From Balaenoptera acutorostrata (taxonomy: Eukaryota > Chordata > Mammalia > Artiodactyla > Balaenopteridae): a DNA stretch of 64,000 bases. Both the position numbers and the translations under genes were made by a program. The stretch is from contig NC_080082.1 of NCBI RefSeq assembly GCF_949987535.1, positions 34,756,011-34,820,010 of the forward strand, written 5' to 3'. The notes under the pieces were generated by a model that saw nothing but the letters and a program-made list of their open reading frames with translations, was not told where the DNA came from and ran no database searches. This document shows, piece after piece, positions 33,125 through 43,994 of this stretch (position 1 is its first letter; each line of letters begins with the position of its first letter).

Positions 33125-34030
33125 GCTTGCAGATGAACACAAAGAGCTGCTTCTGGGATGTCTCTTTTCAAGGATGCGGACAGTTCTCCCCACCCAGGTG
33201 GGTGCCCGACATGTCCAGGTTGCCTCCTTACCCTGGGTTTCCTTTCTTTGGTTCCTTTGTTGTACACTCAGGGCTTCAGACATTCTTTCCGTCCAAATAT
33301 CCGCACCTCTGCTGTTGGACCTGGGGCTGGGCGGAGCCGGGTGCAGACATAGACCCCTGTGCCCATCCATCCGTGTGCCTGCCCAGCCCGCTCTGGCCCA
33401 CGTGCGCCCCACCCCCAATTTGGACATGACTTCATTTCCACTCTGCACCTGCCACTTTAAGAGCCCAGGGCCTAGTGGGCCTGTCCCCAGGGTCGGGCTG
33501 GGGGAGGCTGGACAGCTGCGGGTTGGGGGAAGCTTTGTTAGCTCCCAGGGGCCTCTTGGAGCCCGGGCAATGCTGTGGAAACTGAAACAAAGGCCGACAA
33601 TGGCCTCCTTCCCTCCCTGGGCGGCCTCGGAGCAGGGCCTGCATGGGCGGCCTCTGGGGGCCCCTGTTATTTCCTGTGCTGGCTGCGGGGCTCCTGGCCA
33701 GCCACAGTGGGCAGGAAGCAGGGCAGGGCATCTCCTCCCCACCCGCCGGGCTGGCCCTCAGGCCAGAGGAGCTGCTTCTGTGAGCCGGGCCAGCGTGGCC
33801 CGCCTGCCCCGCCATCCCCCGCTCGGAGCCTGCTTGGCTGAGGCCTGCCCTGCTCCCATCTGCCTGGGCTTCCTGGACAGGAAACCTGACCCCGTCCCCG
33901 CTGCCCTCTCCCTGATGCAGACCCCACGTGCTCCACCATCTGCGCGCGAGGCTGTGTGTCTGCCCCCCCCCCGCCCCCCAGCCTTTGTGGCTAGAGTGCT
34001 GGCCCTACAGAACTGAGGACAAGGTGGGGC
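33125..34030. other. GC-rich intron with long open frames on both strands
   Basis: An open frame of 306 codons (33096-34016, +) and one of 257 codons (32969-33742, -) overlap here. Both begin or end in the CA repeat, lack any recognisable domain, and are rich in Pro/Ala/Gly as expected from GC-rich noncoding DNA. I do not call either a gene. Confidence 0.5.
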
Positions 34031-34098
34031 GGGGAGCATTGGGTTGGTTATTGCTGAATTCATCTGGGATTGTGCTAGAAGGAAGCTTAGGTTTAGTA

Positions 34099-34116
34099 TT
34101 AGGGTTAGGGTTAGGG
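34099..34116 (+). repeat. Short interstitial telomeric repeat (TTAGGG)3
   Basis: Three perfect TTAGGG units followed by degenerate TTAAGTG, TTAGATTTAGTATTAAGG and TTAAGGTTAGCG units to about 34153. Preceding bases (TTAGGTTTAGTA) are also telomere-like. Confidence 0.92.
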
Positions 34117-34389
34117 TTAAGTGTTAGATTTAGTATTAAGGTTAAGGTTAGCGTGAGGTTTACCATCCCTCAACACCAAAAAGACAGGAGTTTTGCATGA
34201 GGTTGAAGCAAACTGACCTTTGTTTCAATCCTGGCTTTATCACCTTTTCGTTCATCACCTAATTATCAGGTGTCTGTCTGTGCCGTCTAGGCCACAGGGA
34301 TGCCTAGGATGGTCACGTGCCCTCTGGACCCATGTTCTAGGGCGAGGAGACAGGGAGCAGGTAAACACACACAGCAACACTCTTGGCTT

Positions 34390-34436
34390 CTTAGCTGTGA
34401 GGGATGGACTTGATGGGTCCATCCCTCACAGCTAAG
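34390..34436. repeat. Perfect hairpin: 20-bp arms, 7-base loop
   Basis: Arm 34390-34409 is CTTAGCTGTGAGGGATGGAC and arm 34417-34436 is its exact reverse complement; the loop is 34410-34416. The distal arm runs directly into the inverted copy that begins at 34432. Confidence 0.97.
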
Positions 34437-34513
34437 GGTATGGATATGTGGTGCACATGTGTGTATGTCTGTGTCTGTGCTCATGTTTGTAAGTGTGTGC
34501 GTATGTGCCCTGT
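34432..34513 (-). repeat. Inverted copy of 33039-33124
   Basis: CTAAGGGTATGGATATGTGG through TGTGCTCATGTTTGTAAGTG to GTGCCCTGT is the reverse complement of the CA-tract segment at 33039-33124. It has few mismatches and a short gap near GGATA/GGATGGG. Confidence 0.9.
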
Positions 34514-34527
34514 CCATCCCTCCTCAT

Positions 34528-34665
34528 GGCCCAGTTTCCTGATTTGTAAAGTGGGAAGACTGAAGCCCTACCTTGTGACATTGTTATGAGAATGAGTGAG
34601 AGGAAAGATGTGCCTTCAGCAGAGTGCCTGGCACGCAGCAAGCAACCAACAAACACCAGCTCTGG
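34528..34665 (+). repeat. MIR SINE fragment
   Basis: 'ccagtttcctgatttgtaaa', 'gtgacattgttatgagaatg', 'agagtgcctggcacgcagca'. It starts just after the inverted copy. Confidence 0.75.
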
Positions 34666-34689
34666 GGATTATTAATGAAACAAGATGAG

Positions 34690-35165
34690 GGGCCCATGTG
34701 TCATTGGTCAGCTAAAATAATTGTTGAAAGAACTAATTATGTCAGCAGCCTAAGGTCAGGGTCACCATGCAGGTGAGCTTCCTGGCAGCCTAGGGCAAAA
34801 GAGAAATAGGATGAAGGGCAGCGTGGCCACCTCTGTCTGATTCAAGTACTTGGGACAGACAAACATTTTTCCCTGGCACTAAATGCTGAGGAATTTACTG
34901 TGTGGATCCTCATTAATCACCGAACAAACAACAGCCCTGTCTCGGTAACAATTTGGCACACGATACAGAAACATCTTTCCTCGAGTTCTTTCTTAAATTG
35001 ACCCTGGAAAATGCTCAGGGCCTAAGTGCACTCCACAGCCGAGGAGTTACACGCAGTACAGCCTGGAGGCAGCCGGGCAAAGATGAGGCCGCCTCAGCTG
35101 GCTGCGTCCTGGGACGGCTGCTCAGGTTACCTTCCTAAGTGCCTGGTTAAGTGTAATCAAGCGGG
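34690..35165. other. Repeat-free candidate conserved noncoding block
   Basis: Unique sequence with AAAATAATTGTTGAAAGAAC, AACTAATTATGTCAGCAG, CTCATTAATCACCGAACAAA and GTTAAGTGTAATCAAGCGGG. Homeodomain-type TAAT/ATTA and TGATTA-like cores recur, and no repeat family is recognised. Enhancer function is inference. Confidence 0.4.
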
Positions 35166-35237
35166 TTCCTTTAATGCAGTACCTCAAAGAGCCCTTGGTC
35201 TGTCAGTGGTCGCTGTGAGTCTTGGGGAGGACTCTTC

Positions 35238-35525
35238 AAAATTTTTTTTATTGAAGTATAATTGCTATACAATATTATATAAGGTATAGGTGTACAATAT
35301 AGTGATTCACAATTTTTAAAGGGTTTGCTCCATTTATAGTTATTATAAAACATTGGCTGTATTCCCCGTGTTGTACAATATATATCCTTGTAGCTTATTT
35401 TATACCAAATAGTTTATACCTCTTAATCCCCTACCTCAATTTTGCCCCTCTGCCCTTCCCTCTTCCCACTGGTAACCACTAGTTTGTTGTCTGTATCTGT
35501 GAGTCTGCTTCTTTTTTGCTATTTT
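35238..35525 (-). mobile_element. 5'-truncated L1, cetartiodactyl type
   Basis: Begins on + with a T-run and TTATTGAAGTATAATTGCTA, continues AATATAGTGATTCACAATTT and ends around GTATCTGTGAGTCTGCTTC. Antisense L1 3' end; more diverged than the 26-kb copy. Confidence 0.85.
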
Positions 35526-36479
35526 TGACCTTAGAAACTCCTCTCCCTTTTTTGAGGACCACGTATCCCCAGCTCACGGAGTCTTGGAACACAGTTTGGG
35601 AAGCTCTGTTTACATCTTTGTGTTTTGAGGTCCAAAGCCCAGGAGACACCTCGCCCACTGTGTCCCCACCTTCTCTGCCCAGATTATAATCAGGCTGTGG
35701 TTGAACCTGAGGGCTTTCATCCAGCAGTACCCACCCCTTGTTCACTTTTTGCAAGATTATTGTATTTACTTATCTTATCTGAGTAGAGTCCAGCCTTCAG
35801 GAGGGACACAGCCAGGGAAACTGAGGCTCAGAAGGGTTAAGAGGACACAGGGCCGGGGCTGCTACTTCAGAGTCTTTCTGTAGACACACACGCCTAAATG
35901 CACACACGCCTACTGAGATATGCTCACACTCAGCCACTCTTTGCTTTGCATGTAAGTGTGAACATTGTTCTGTGCCTGAGATAGAATGTCCAGCTGGAGC
36001 CCCCTCTGTCCCCTCCCCTCCCAGCTGGCAGGGCTGTGGCCCTGGCCCCGGTAAGGCCTGCCAGTGGCCACTTGCCCCTGTGTCTGGCGGGCGCCCCGTG
36101 GAGTTTCCATGGTAAGCTCTCCTTTGGGGGGCCCCTGGGTGGGACTTTCCATCTGGGTGGAAACCTGACCCGCAGGCCCCGGGAAGGAGGAAATGCCTTC
36201 CCCAAATGTGGAGAGAAAAAGAAGAGAGACGCAGCCAGCCTGGGATTCCAGCCAGAGCCCCCGACTCCTGCAAAGCCACAGAGCTTGAAGACCCCAAGGG
36301 ACCTGGGGCTGGGCTGCTTTGGATCCACCCCTTAGGGAAGGCACCGCCCAGGCCGGGCCACAGCTCCACACTGTGGGATCGCTTCGGGGGCTGATTGCCC
36401 TGTGCCCCTGCAGTTCTGGCCTTGAGTTTGTGCATGTCTGTGCTTGCATTTGCAGCCTGTTCCTGCAGAGGTTGGGTCA

Positions 36480-36765
36480 GCTGGTTGGTAAGTGGCTGGT
36501 CGGGATTCGAACTTGGCGCTCTCTGTCACCAAGGCCCATTGTGCTTGTCGCTCTGCCCCCTCGCCCCCCTCAGGCAGGCATTTCCACAAGCATTATCTCA
36601 CTGAATCCTTGAAGTAGCACTTTGACCATAGGTTTTGTTACCCTTCCTGTTTCCATATGTGGAAATTGAGCCTCAGAGAGGCTAGGGGTCTTGCTCGGTG
36701 TCACACAGCAGGTTTGTGGCAGAGCTGCATTGCAGCATCTTACGCCCCGCTCCCCCAGCCCGCCC
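36480..36765 (-). repeat. Two reverse-strand MIR fragments
   Basis: 36480-36560 has 'gtaagtggctggtcgggatt' and 'cgaacttggcgctctctg'. 36588-36765 has 'cattatctcactgaatcctt', 'tgagcctcagagaggctagg' and 'gtgtcacacagcaggtttg'. Confidence 0.75.
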
Positions 36766-37854
36766 TTGCTGACAGCAATCTGTGCATACTTATACGTCAT
36801 CATTAGCTCATTTAACTTCTCCCACTTTAGATGCACATTTGCCAAGAAAAGAGGGCAATAACAATTTAAAGAGGGTTGGCCATTGCAGTCAATGGGGGCG
36901 CTGCCTGGGTGAGCCTGAGATGCAGGTGAGAATCTGCTGCTCCCTCAGATGGTGGTCTGCGTGGCCCTCATGTGTCAGGTGGCTGTGACTCTGGCATTTT
37001 AAGATGTGTGTCTTCATCCCTCACGCCTGACATAGGAGCCAAGCACCTCACGGCCAGCATCCTCATGTGTGTATCCCAAGCCACAGCAGCTGTATCTCAG
37101 GGCAGATGGCATTTTCCTCTCATAGGCTGACTTTAGAACCTGGCACCCCCCTTTCCCCTCCCCAGCCCACTCCCGAGCTGGGACCCAACCCAGGGACCAG
37201 GGGTGGGCCTGAGTCTGACCCACAGGTTTGTAAAGAGATCACAAGGTGAAGGCGGTGCATGAACCAGTGTGCAAGGGCAGCCTGTGTGGTGGGTGCTGAA
37301 TTGTCTCCATCACGGGTGTTATCCTTGGTCCTCCCCGAGCACTATCCCCAGCCTAGGTCCTGGGGCCTGCCTGGCTGGAAGATGCCTGCTTGGGCCATGG
37401 CAGAGTTTCCTTAAAGGGAGCTTGCCTGGTTTCAGGGAGAGATTGGCCAGCCTGCTCCTCCACAGCCAGCCGGCACCCTCCACCCCTGGCCTGGGGGAGG
37501 GGAAGGGCAGTTTGGCCACCTTGGCCCCCTGCTGCTGTTGGGGGAGGGGCCCTTGTCCTCATGCTGTGCAGCACAATGGCTTCCAGGGCTCAGGTCAAGG
37601 TGTGGGGATGCAGATGAAGGGAGAGCTTGAGGAGTGCTGAACGGCAGGAGTACTAGACTGGGAGCCTGGAGTCCCATGCTCCAGGCCGGCTCTGTGGCTG
37701 CCGGGTTCAGGGGCCCTCGGCAGCCTGGGAGGTCGTGGTGCCCTGAGGCAGGTGGTCCCGTGGAGGGTCTCACTGGAGCATTTTGTTGGGAGAATCGAGA
37801 TGGGTGGAGGACTCTGCAGGTCCCAGAAACTGTCTCTTATAGGGGTGTCCCCCT

Positions 37855-38110
37855 CTGCGTCCTGCGCCCTCATTCCAACCCCGTGCCTTTGCTTGGGCTG
37901 TGTCCTCCTCCTGCAGTGTCCTCCCCCGCCACCTACCACAAAGCTGCATGTCCTTCAAGGCCCAGCCCCATGCCTGCCCTCTGTGCACATATGTCTCCCG
38001 GGGGCCTGCTCTTTCAATGAACTCTGGTCCCGCCCTTTGGAGTCTCTGAAGGACCACGTGTCAGCTTGTCCCTTTCCCTTAACTGTTCAGAGGCTCCATC
38101 TCCCCTGTCA
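37855..38110 (+). repeat. L2 LINE 3' region
   Basis: 'ccttcaaggcccagccccat' with the upstream 'ccgtgcctttgcttgggctg' and 'tgtcctcctcctgcagtgtc' are L2 3' UTR landmarks. Confidence 0.6.
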
Positions 38111-38349
38111 CTATGGATGCTTTCTCTCCCTCCTGCCCCCAGTAATCCAGCAAGAGGCTCAAGCTGTGCTTTATTCACTCATGGACAATTTTTCAGAACA
38201 TACATCACCAGGAAGTTCTACTGAACGTCTAACCACCATCTCAGTTGCTGCTGGATGAACTTCAATGCTGGTGTTGCAGGACTTCTTGATGGCCAGTGAC
38301 GGCCGTGAGCCTGAATCACCACTGGCAAGGTCCCAATAGGCTTCATTCT

Positions 38350-39510
38350 GTCAGTCACAAATGTTGTTAAGCACCTACTAAGTGCCGGGCACTGTTCTAG
38401 GTGGTGAACAGGGCCAACAAAATTCCTGCTGTGAGTCTCGTGGGGGAGACGACGGCAGCAAAGTAAACCAATAAATACATAATATGTTTTCACTGGGAGG
38501 GGACCAGCAGGGTGGCCGGCTGGAGAATGATAGGGTGGCGGGGAGGAGGTGAGGGCGGTCAGAGCCCTCTGCCAAGGGGTGGGTGCTTGAGCAGAGAGGG
38601 AGTGGGCCATGCAGAGGGGGTGGGAACAGTGTTCTAGACGTTCCCCACTGTGGGAAGGAGCTGGGCTCACTGAAGGACAGAGAAGGGAAGTAGCATCAGT
38701 GTGGCTGGAGTAGAGTGAACCGTGGGCAGGGGGGCACAGAGGCAGGTCGGGGAGCTGAGGAGGGAGGCAGGCAGGCAGCAGCTCACGGAGGGCCTTGAGC
38801 CATGGTGGGCACCCGGGTTCTATTCTGAGTTGAAGGGGGAGCTGGGGAGGCGCCCCTTAGCCGTGTGTGGGCAGTGAAGCCGACCGTGTACTCATCCAGG
38901 TGAGAGATGGAGCGGCTGGGACCACAGGTAGGAGGTGAGGAGCTCAGATCAGGAATTTCTTTTGGAGGAGGTCCAACAGAATTTGCTCCTGGATTGGATG
39001 TTGGGGATGAGAAAAGGAGGGCGACCATGGACAACTCCAAGGTTTTTGGCTGAGCAGCTGGGTGGCTGGAGGGGCCCTTCACTGTGACGGCAGTCCTGGG
39101 AAGAGCCGCTCTGGTGCGGAGGGTGGCCATGGGCTCAAGAGTTAGGTTGTGGCCATAAGTTTGAGATGCCTCTTGTGTGTTTATGAGTGTGTGGTCCTGC
39201 GATCTAGGGAGGATGAGACTAGGGATGTAGTTGGGGGTCATGAGTGTGTAGTTGGTACTTAAAACTGGGATGGATGCACCTGCCAGGGGAGTGAGCCCAG
39301 ACTGAACAAAGGAGTTGAGGTCTGTGTCCACGAGGCATCAGTACTGAAGGTTGGGATGAGGAGGAGAGATTGAGGAGACGGACAAATGGTCAGGGAGGTA
39401 GGAGGAAACCCAGGAGAGGGTGGGGTCCTCAAAACCCAATGAAGAAAGTCTGGAAGGACGGAGTCACTGAGCAGGTCCAAAGCTTTACAAAGTGGGGTCC
39501 TATGACCTTG
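38350..39510 (-). mobile_element. Long L2 LINE fossil, 3' end into the reverse-transcriptase region
   Basis: Starts on + with the reverse complement of the L2 3' terminus ('gcacctactaagtgccgggc', 'actgttctaggtggtgaaca'). It then passes L2 antisense landmarks in order: 'cggagggccttgagccatgg', 'ctcatccaggtgagagatgg', 'aactccaaggtttttggctg', 'agtttgagatgcctcttgt', and 'aggtaggaggaaacccagga'. Read on the - strand, the distal part corresponds to the RT region, interrupted by stops and shifts. About 1.15 kb, inactive. Confidence 0.8.
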
Positions 39511-39899
39511 CTGGGACCAGCTCTTTGTATAGATGTGGTCAAGTTGCTTGAGATCTGTGCAAATGGGAAGGAAGGCCAGCCTCGCGGCTCTCAGGCTTGG
39601 TGGGAGCCAGAGCTGCTAAAAACAGCCTTTGCTTGAAACCATTCTGGGGCGAGCAGAGATGGGGTTCAGGGGTTAATGAAATGAACTCTCGTCTGCAGAC
39701 TGGCCCATCTGGGGGTGTCTGCACTGAGCCCCCCTTCCTGGTTCCCGCTCGGGAAATGTAGCCACGGCTGGACCAGAGGTGGTGTCTGGGAGCGGCAGAC
39801 TGTCCGCGGCGGAGTCCAGCTGTGAGCGAGCCCTCAGCACTGAAATTGCCAGCCTCACGCAGCCCAGAGCCAGCCCGTGGAAGTGGGCCAGCCGCACCT

Positions 39900-40150
39900 C
39901 CGTACAGGATTAGAGGGATGTGTAATGGATTAAAGATCAAAAATGTTAATTAAGAAATGGTCTTTTCTAATAAGATGCCTTCAAGGGCACAGGCCTGAAA
40001 AGGAGGGGATTTCTCATTTTGGCAACACGGTTTCTGTTGTAATGAAATTGGTTCACAGACAGTGGGGAGGACCCGACGTTAAGTCTCGCTTTAAAGACAT
40101 CTCCATCCAAATTAATTAGCAATAAAAAACGGAGGGCTGAATGTCAGGCT
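39900..40150. other. AT-rich repeat-free block, candidate conserved element
   Basis: Contains AATGGATTAAAGATCAAAAA, TGTTAATTAAGAAATGG, TCCAAATTAATTAGCAATAA and CTTTTCTAATAAGATG. The contrast with GC-rich flanks and the lack of any repeat suggest constraint, but this is inferred from composition only. Confidence 0.4.
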
Positions 40151-40664
40151 GGCAGGCAGGCATTATGTGGTCGCTTGGCAGGAAGGCTGCACGGACTTCA
40201 GAGAAGTCCATCTGTATCCCTGTGCTTCCAGAATGTTGTATCTGGGGGCACATTCTGGGGAGCCTAGTGGGGTCTGTCTCTGGGGTCAAAGGATGAGGCC
40301 TGGTTGGATGCTAGGCCTAACTTGATAGGAACTTGCTGTGTAACTTTTAGCTATGCATGGCCCTCTCTGATCATTCCTCTAAGTTTCCTTTCTTATCAGT
40401 TGTGGATGACAACAAAATCTCTCCTATCTGCCTCCGTGGTCTGTTGGAGCAAAAAGATTCTTAGATGTGAGTGATTTGAAAACTCTAAACTCTCAGTGTG
40501 AATCAGTGAGATTATTGCTAAAGGATGGTTTGGGCTTTGTGTACCTGATCCAGCCTTGGCCCACTCTGAGTTCCGCTTTTCCAGGCCACATTTTGTTTAC
40601 CCATTCAGTTGTCCATGGAAACTTAGGCTGTGAAGTCCCCTAGGTTGTTTACATGTCTCAGAAG

Positions 40665-40850
40665 GGCACCATAGCCTAATGGTTAAGAATTGGGCTCTGG
40701 AGTCTGACAGGTCATCAACTTGCATCCAAGCTTTGCCTCCTGCTTGGAACCTAAGCTCAGTTACTTGTCTTCTATGGGCGTCAGTCTCCTCATCTGTAAA
40801 ATGTAGCCAGTGCCCCTGCCTCATAGCACTGCTGTGAAGTGTGAAGAGAG
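40665..40850 (+). repeat. MIR SINE
   Basis: 'accatagcctaatggttaag', 'ggctctggagtctgacaggt', 'gtctcctcatctgtaaaatg', 'cctcatagcactgctgtgaa': the tRNA head and core are both present. Confidence 0.9.
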
Positions 40851-41509
40851 AAAAGGCTGTAGAGAGCCTGGGCTCTGAGGGAGGGGGCGTGGTGTGCAGT
40901 GCTGGGGGCTGTTGCTTTGATTATTGCTCAGAAGCAGAGGAATCTGTGCGTCAGTTCCAGATGGGTCCTTGGTTGGAGACTGGCTGTTTTGAGTTTCCTG
41001 GGCCCTCCAGTGTGCAAAACCTCGTTTTACAAGAAGCTGGAGGAAGGAGTCATTCAGAGCCTGGGACTTGCTCTGAGGGTTCCAAGACTTGAGAAAAGCA
41101 TGGACCAACACGTCCAGGGGAGGGTGTCCCACTGCCTTCAGGATTAGAACTCGCTCTGTCTGATGGAAGCTTGTGTGTTTTCTTGCACACCACAAATTTT
41201 GCTTTCTCCGGCAGTGATGTTGGGGGCAAGAGAGAGAAGGGAGAGGAGTTTTTTTACTGTCTTCTTTCCTCTGGTTGCAGATTGTACACCCTTCTGCATC
41301 TTGCTTCTACTTTGGACTTACCATGGCTGCAAACCCTCACTGAATTTTTAAAAAATATAAAACAACTCTCATTGTTTTATTTAATGGTATTTGCCTTGAA
41401 TTGAATTTTTGTCTCATATTAATATCATGACTTTTGCCTTAATTTTCTTGCATCTGCCTGCCTTTTCTCAGCATTTTACTTTTTTCCCCAATAAAATTTT
41501 TAAAAAATT

Positions 41510-41940
41510 ATGGTAAAATATACATAACATATAATTTACCGTCTTAACTACTGTCAAATGCGCAGGTCAGTGGCATTAAGAACGTTCACATTGTTATGTA
41601 ATCATTACCACCATCCATCTCCAGAATTCTTTTCATCTTCCCAAAACTCTCTACCTATTAAACACTAACTCCTCATTCCCCACTCCCTCCAGCCTCTGGA
41701 AACCTTCCTTCTACTTTTGCCTCTGTGAATTTGCCTAATGGAAGTGGAATCAAACAGTATTTGTCCTTTTGTGTCTGGATTATTTCGCTTAGCATGTCTT
41801 TGTGGCTCATCCATGTTGTAGCGTGTGTCAGAATTTCCTTCTTTTTAAGGTTGAATAATATTCCGTTGTATGTATACTCCAAGTTTTGTTTATGCATTCA
41901 TCAGTCAGTGGAGAGGTGGGTTGCTTAATTATTTGGAAAA
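41510..41940 (+). repeat. Old L1M 3' UTR
   Basis: 'tggtaaaatatacataacat', 'ggtcagtggcattaagaacg', 'caccatccatctccagaatt', 'aagtggaatcaaacagtatt', 'tgtgtctggattatttcgct', 'tgaataatattccgttgtat'. A well preserved run of old L1 3' UTR blocks. Confidence 0.88.
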
Positions 41941-42539
41941 ACTGCCAAGTGGCTTCACCATGTTACAACACCCTCTCCTAAAGCTCTGTCTGCTGGCAGA
42001 CTGAGAAGGAAAGTGGAGGGCATGGACTTTTCTTGTCCCCACCTGGATAACGGACACCAGAGGCAAGAGGCTCGTTGGGAGTGGCTTTCAGGGGCGAGGG
42101 TGTGGTGAAGCTCCCTCGGTGCAGTGGAGAGCTCTTGCCAACCCTCCCAGCTCTGCCCTCCTACCTGCCACCGCCCGGCCACTGGAGCAGGTGACCCGCA
42201 GACCCAGCCCCTTCCCGCCTTCCCCCGCCCTGCTCAGGCAGGCCGTCTCAGCATCAGTGGTGCTCGGAGGAGAGAGGGAGCTCTCAGCTCAGTGAAGTTT
42301 GGTTGCCACGTGCGGTAATGGAAATGCTTTTAACCTCAAACCAGCAACCAGACAAATGGCAGAACAGAAATAATGGGGTGAGCTGCTCTGTGGTCTTAAG
42401 GTGAGTCCTTAGTCAGTGACACCGATGGGGGAGAAAAAGGACGGGATTGGACCTGAGCTTTAAGAAAGCAAAACTTAAAAGTATGAACACGGCAGTGAGG
42501 ACGAATGGTGCAACGCCATGCCCAAGTGTTGGATGCATC

Positions 42540-42830
42540 TCTGAGACATGACGTTGAGTGAAAGAAGCCAGACACAAAAGAGAGCGTGATGTGTGTGTCC
42601 ATTTATGTGCCACTCAGAACTGGGCAGAGCGGTGTCTGGTGACAGAGGTCCGGCAGCAGCTGGCCTTGGGGCATGGCTGGGAGGGGCCTGTGGGAGACTT
42701 TGGGGTCCTGGGAAGGTCTTCTGTAAAAACGTGTCACCGCCTTTGCTTAAGATTTGAGCACTTTACTGCATCTAAATTAAGTCTCAATAGAAAAGGGACA
42801 TGAAAAGAAACACCGGAAATAAAAACATCT
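42540..42830 (+). repeat. Old L1M 3' UTR, second fragment
   Basis: 'gagtgaaagaagccagacac', 'ccatttatgtgccactcaga', 'gagcactttactgcatctaa' and 'attaagtctcaatagaaaag' mark the terminal part of an old L1. Confidence 0.82.
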
Positions 42831-43473
42831 TCATTTCAGAGATGTGAAGGTTGTGGGCTCTTTACTTAGTTCATTTCCCCCTAAATTATTAAGGTGATAT
42901 ATTCCAAGACCCACTCTTGGGCTTGGCCTAGCCAGCCTTTCAGACCGAGGGTAAAGATAAGAACCACAGGTCAACACACGCGGTTCCTAGGGTGGAGGGT
43001 ATTGGGGGGCCCCAATGTGTCCTTCTGACATTCTGCATGACAGGGAGGGGGCTGCGAGCCCTGCACTGCTCCCCACCACGCTTGGAAAGTACAGTTCAGG
43101 CCTTATGCCAGGAAAGTGTTCTGAGCCTCGGTCCTCTGGTCTGGACGCCAGGACAGCCTCATGGTGCTGGGAAGCGTGCACAGGGTCTATGTACCTGTGA
43201 AACGCTGTGCAAAGGCTTCCGAGTGGGGAGTTCTGTCCTGGCAACTGTACGTCTCCCATAGCCAAGGTGAGGGGAGACGTGGGGAGGGGCAGATGCTGCC
43301 CGGGTGGATGTCCTCAGTGGTGGCCACTTCCTTGTGGGGCGGGACCCAGTGGGGAGATTTTGATTCACAGGTCTTTCCTGACACATCTGGCAGTTATACC
43401 CATACTGCATCTCCAGGGGTCTGGGCCCTGCAGGCTCTGCTTCTGGATCTCAACCTCTTTGCCAAGTGGGTTA

Positions 43474-43809
43474 TTTTTTAAAATTTATTTATTTAATTTA
43501 CTTATTTTTGGCTGCGTTGGGTCTTCATTGCTGGGCGTGGGCTTACTCTAGTTGCGGTGAGCGGGGGCTACTCTTCCTTCTGGTGCGCGGGCTTCTCATT
43601 GCGGTGGCTTCTCTTGTTGCGGAGCACGGGCTCTAGGTGCGCGGGCTTCAGTAGTTGTGGCTCGCGGGCTCTAGAGCGCAAGCTCAGTAGCTGTGGCACA
43701 CGGGCTCAGTTGCTCCGCGGCATGTGGGATCCTCCCGGACCAGGGCTCGAACCCGTTTCCCTTGCATTGGCAGGTAGATTCTTAACCACTGTGCCACCAG
43801 GGAAGCCAT
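43474..43809 (-). mobile_element. CHR-type tRNA-Glu SINE, full length
   Basis: Antisense to ZNF423. Reads on + from an AATTTATTTATTTAATTTAC tail through 'ggctgcgttgggtcttcatt', 'cgcggcatgtgggatcctcc' and 'ctcgaacccgtttcccttgc'. GCCAAGTGGGTT and GCCGAGTGGGTT (43461 and 43810 onward) form a target duplication with one mismatch. Confidence 0.95.
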
Positions 43810-43994
43810 GCCGAGTGGGTTTTAAATAGGGATTTCTTCACTCATTCGTCCCCCATTAAGCCTTATTTGAACACTGTTTCTGGGTGAGGGTGTGCCAAGA
43901 GGAATACTATTTGGAATTAGCCAGTTGGTGGGAGGAGAGGAGGGAGGCGGGGGTTGGGAGGGGGCGTCATCCTCTCAGCACCAACCACGTACCC

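Noticed and set aside
32969..33742. 257-codon open frame on - with a Cys/Val/His-rich C-terminal part resembling a metal-binding protein
   Set aside because: The Cys/Val/His pattern is the translation of the CA-rich repeat, has no regular finger spacing, and the rest is GC-rich noncoding-type sequence.
37000..38260. Long open frames at 37.3-38.3 kb on both strands
   Set aside because: Overlap an L2 3' region and GC-rich intron; no conserved peptide recognised.
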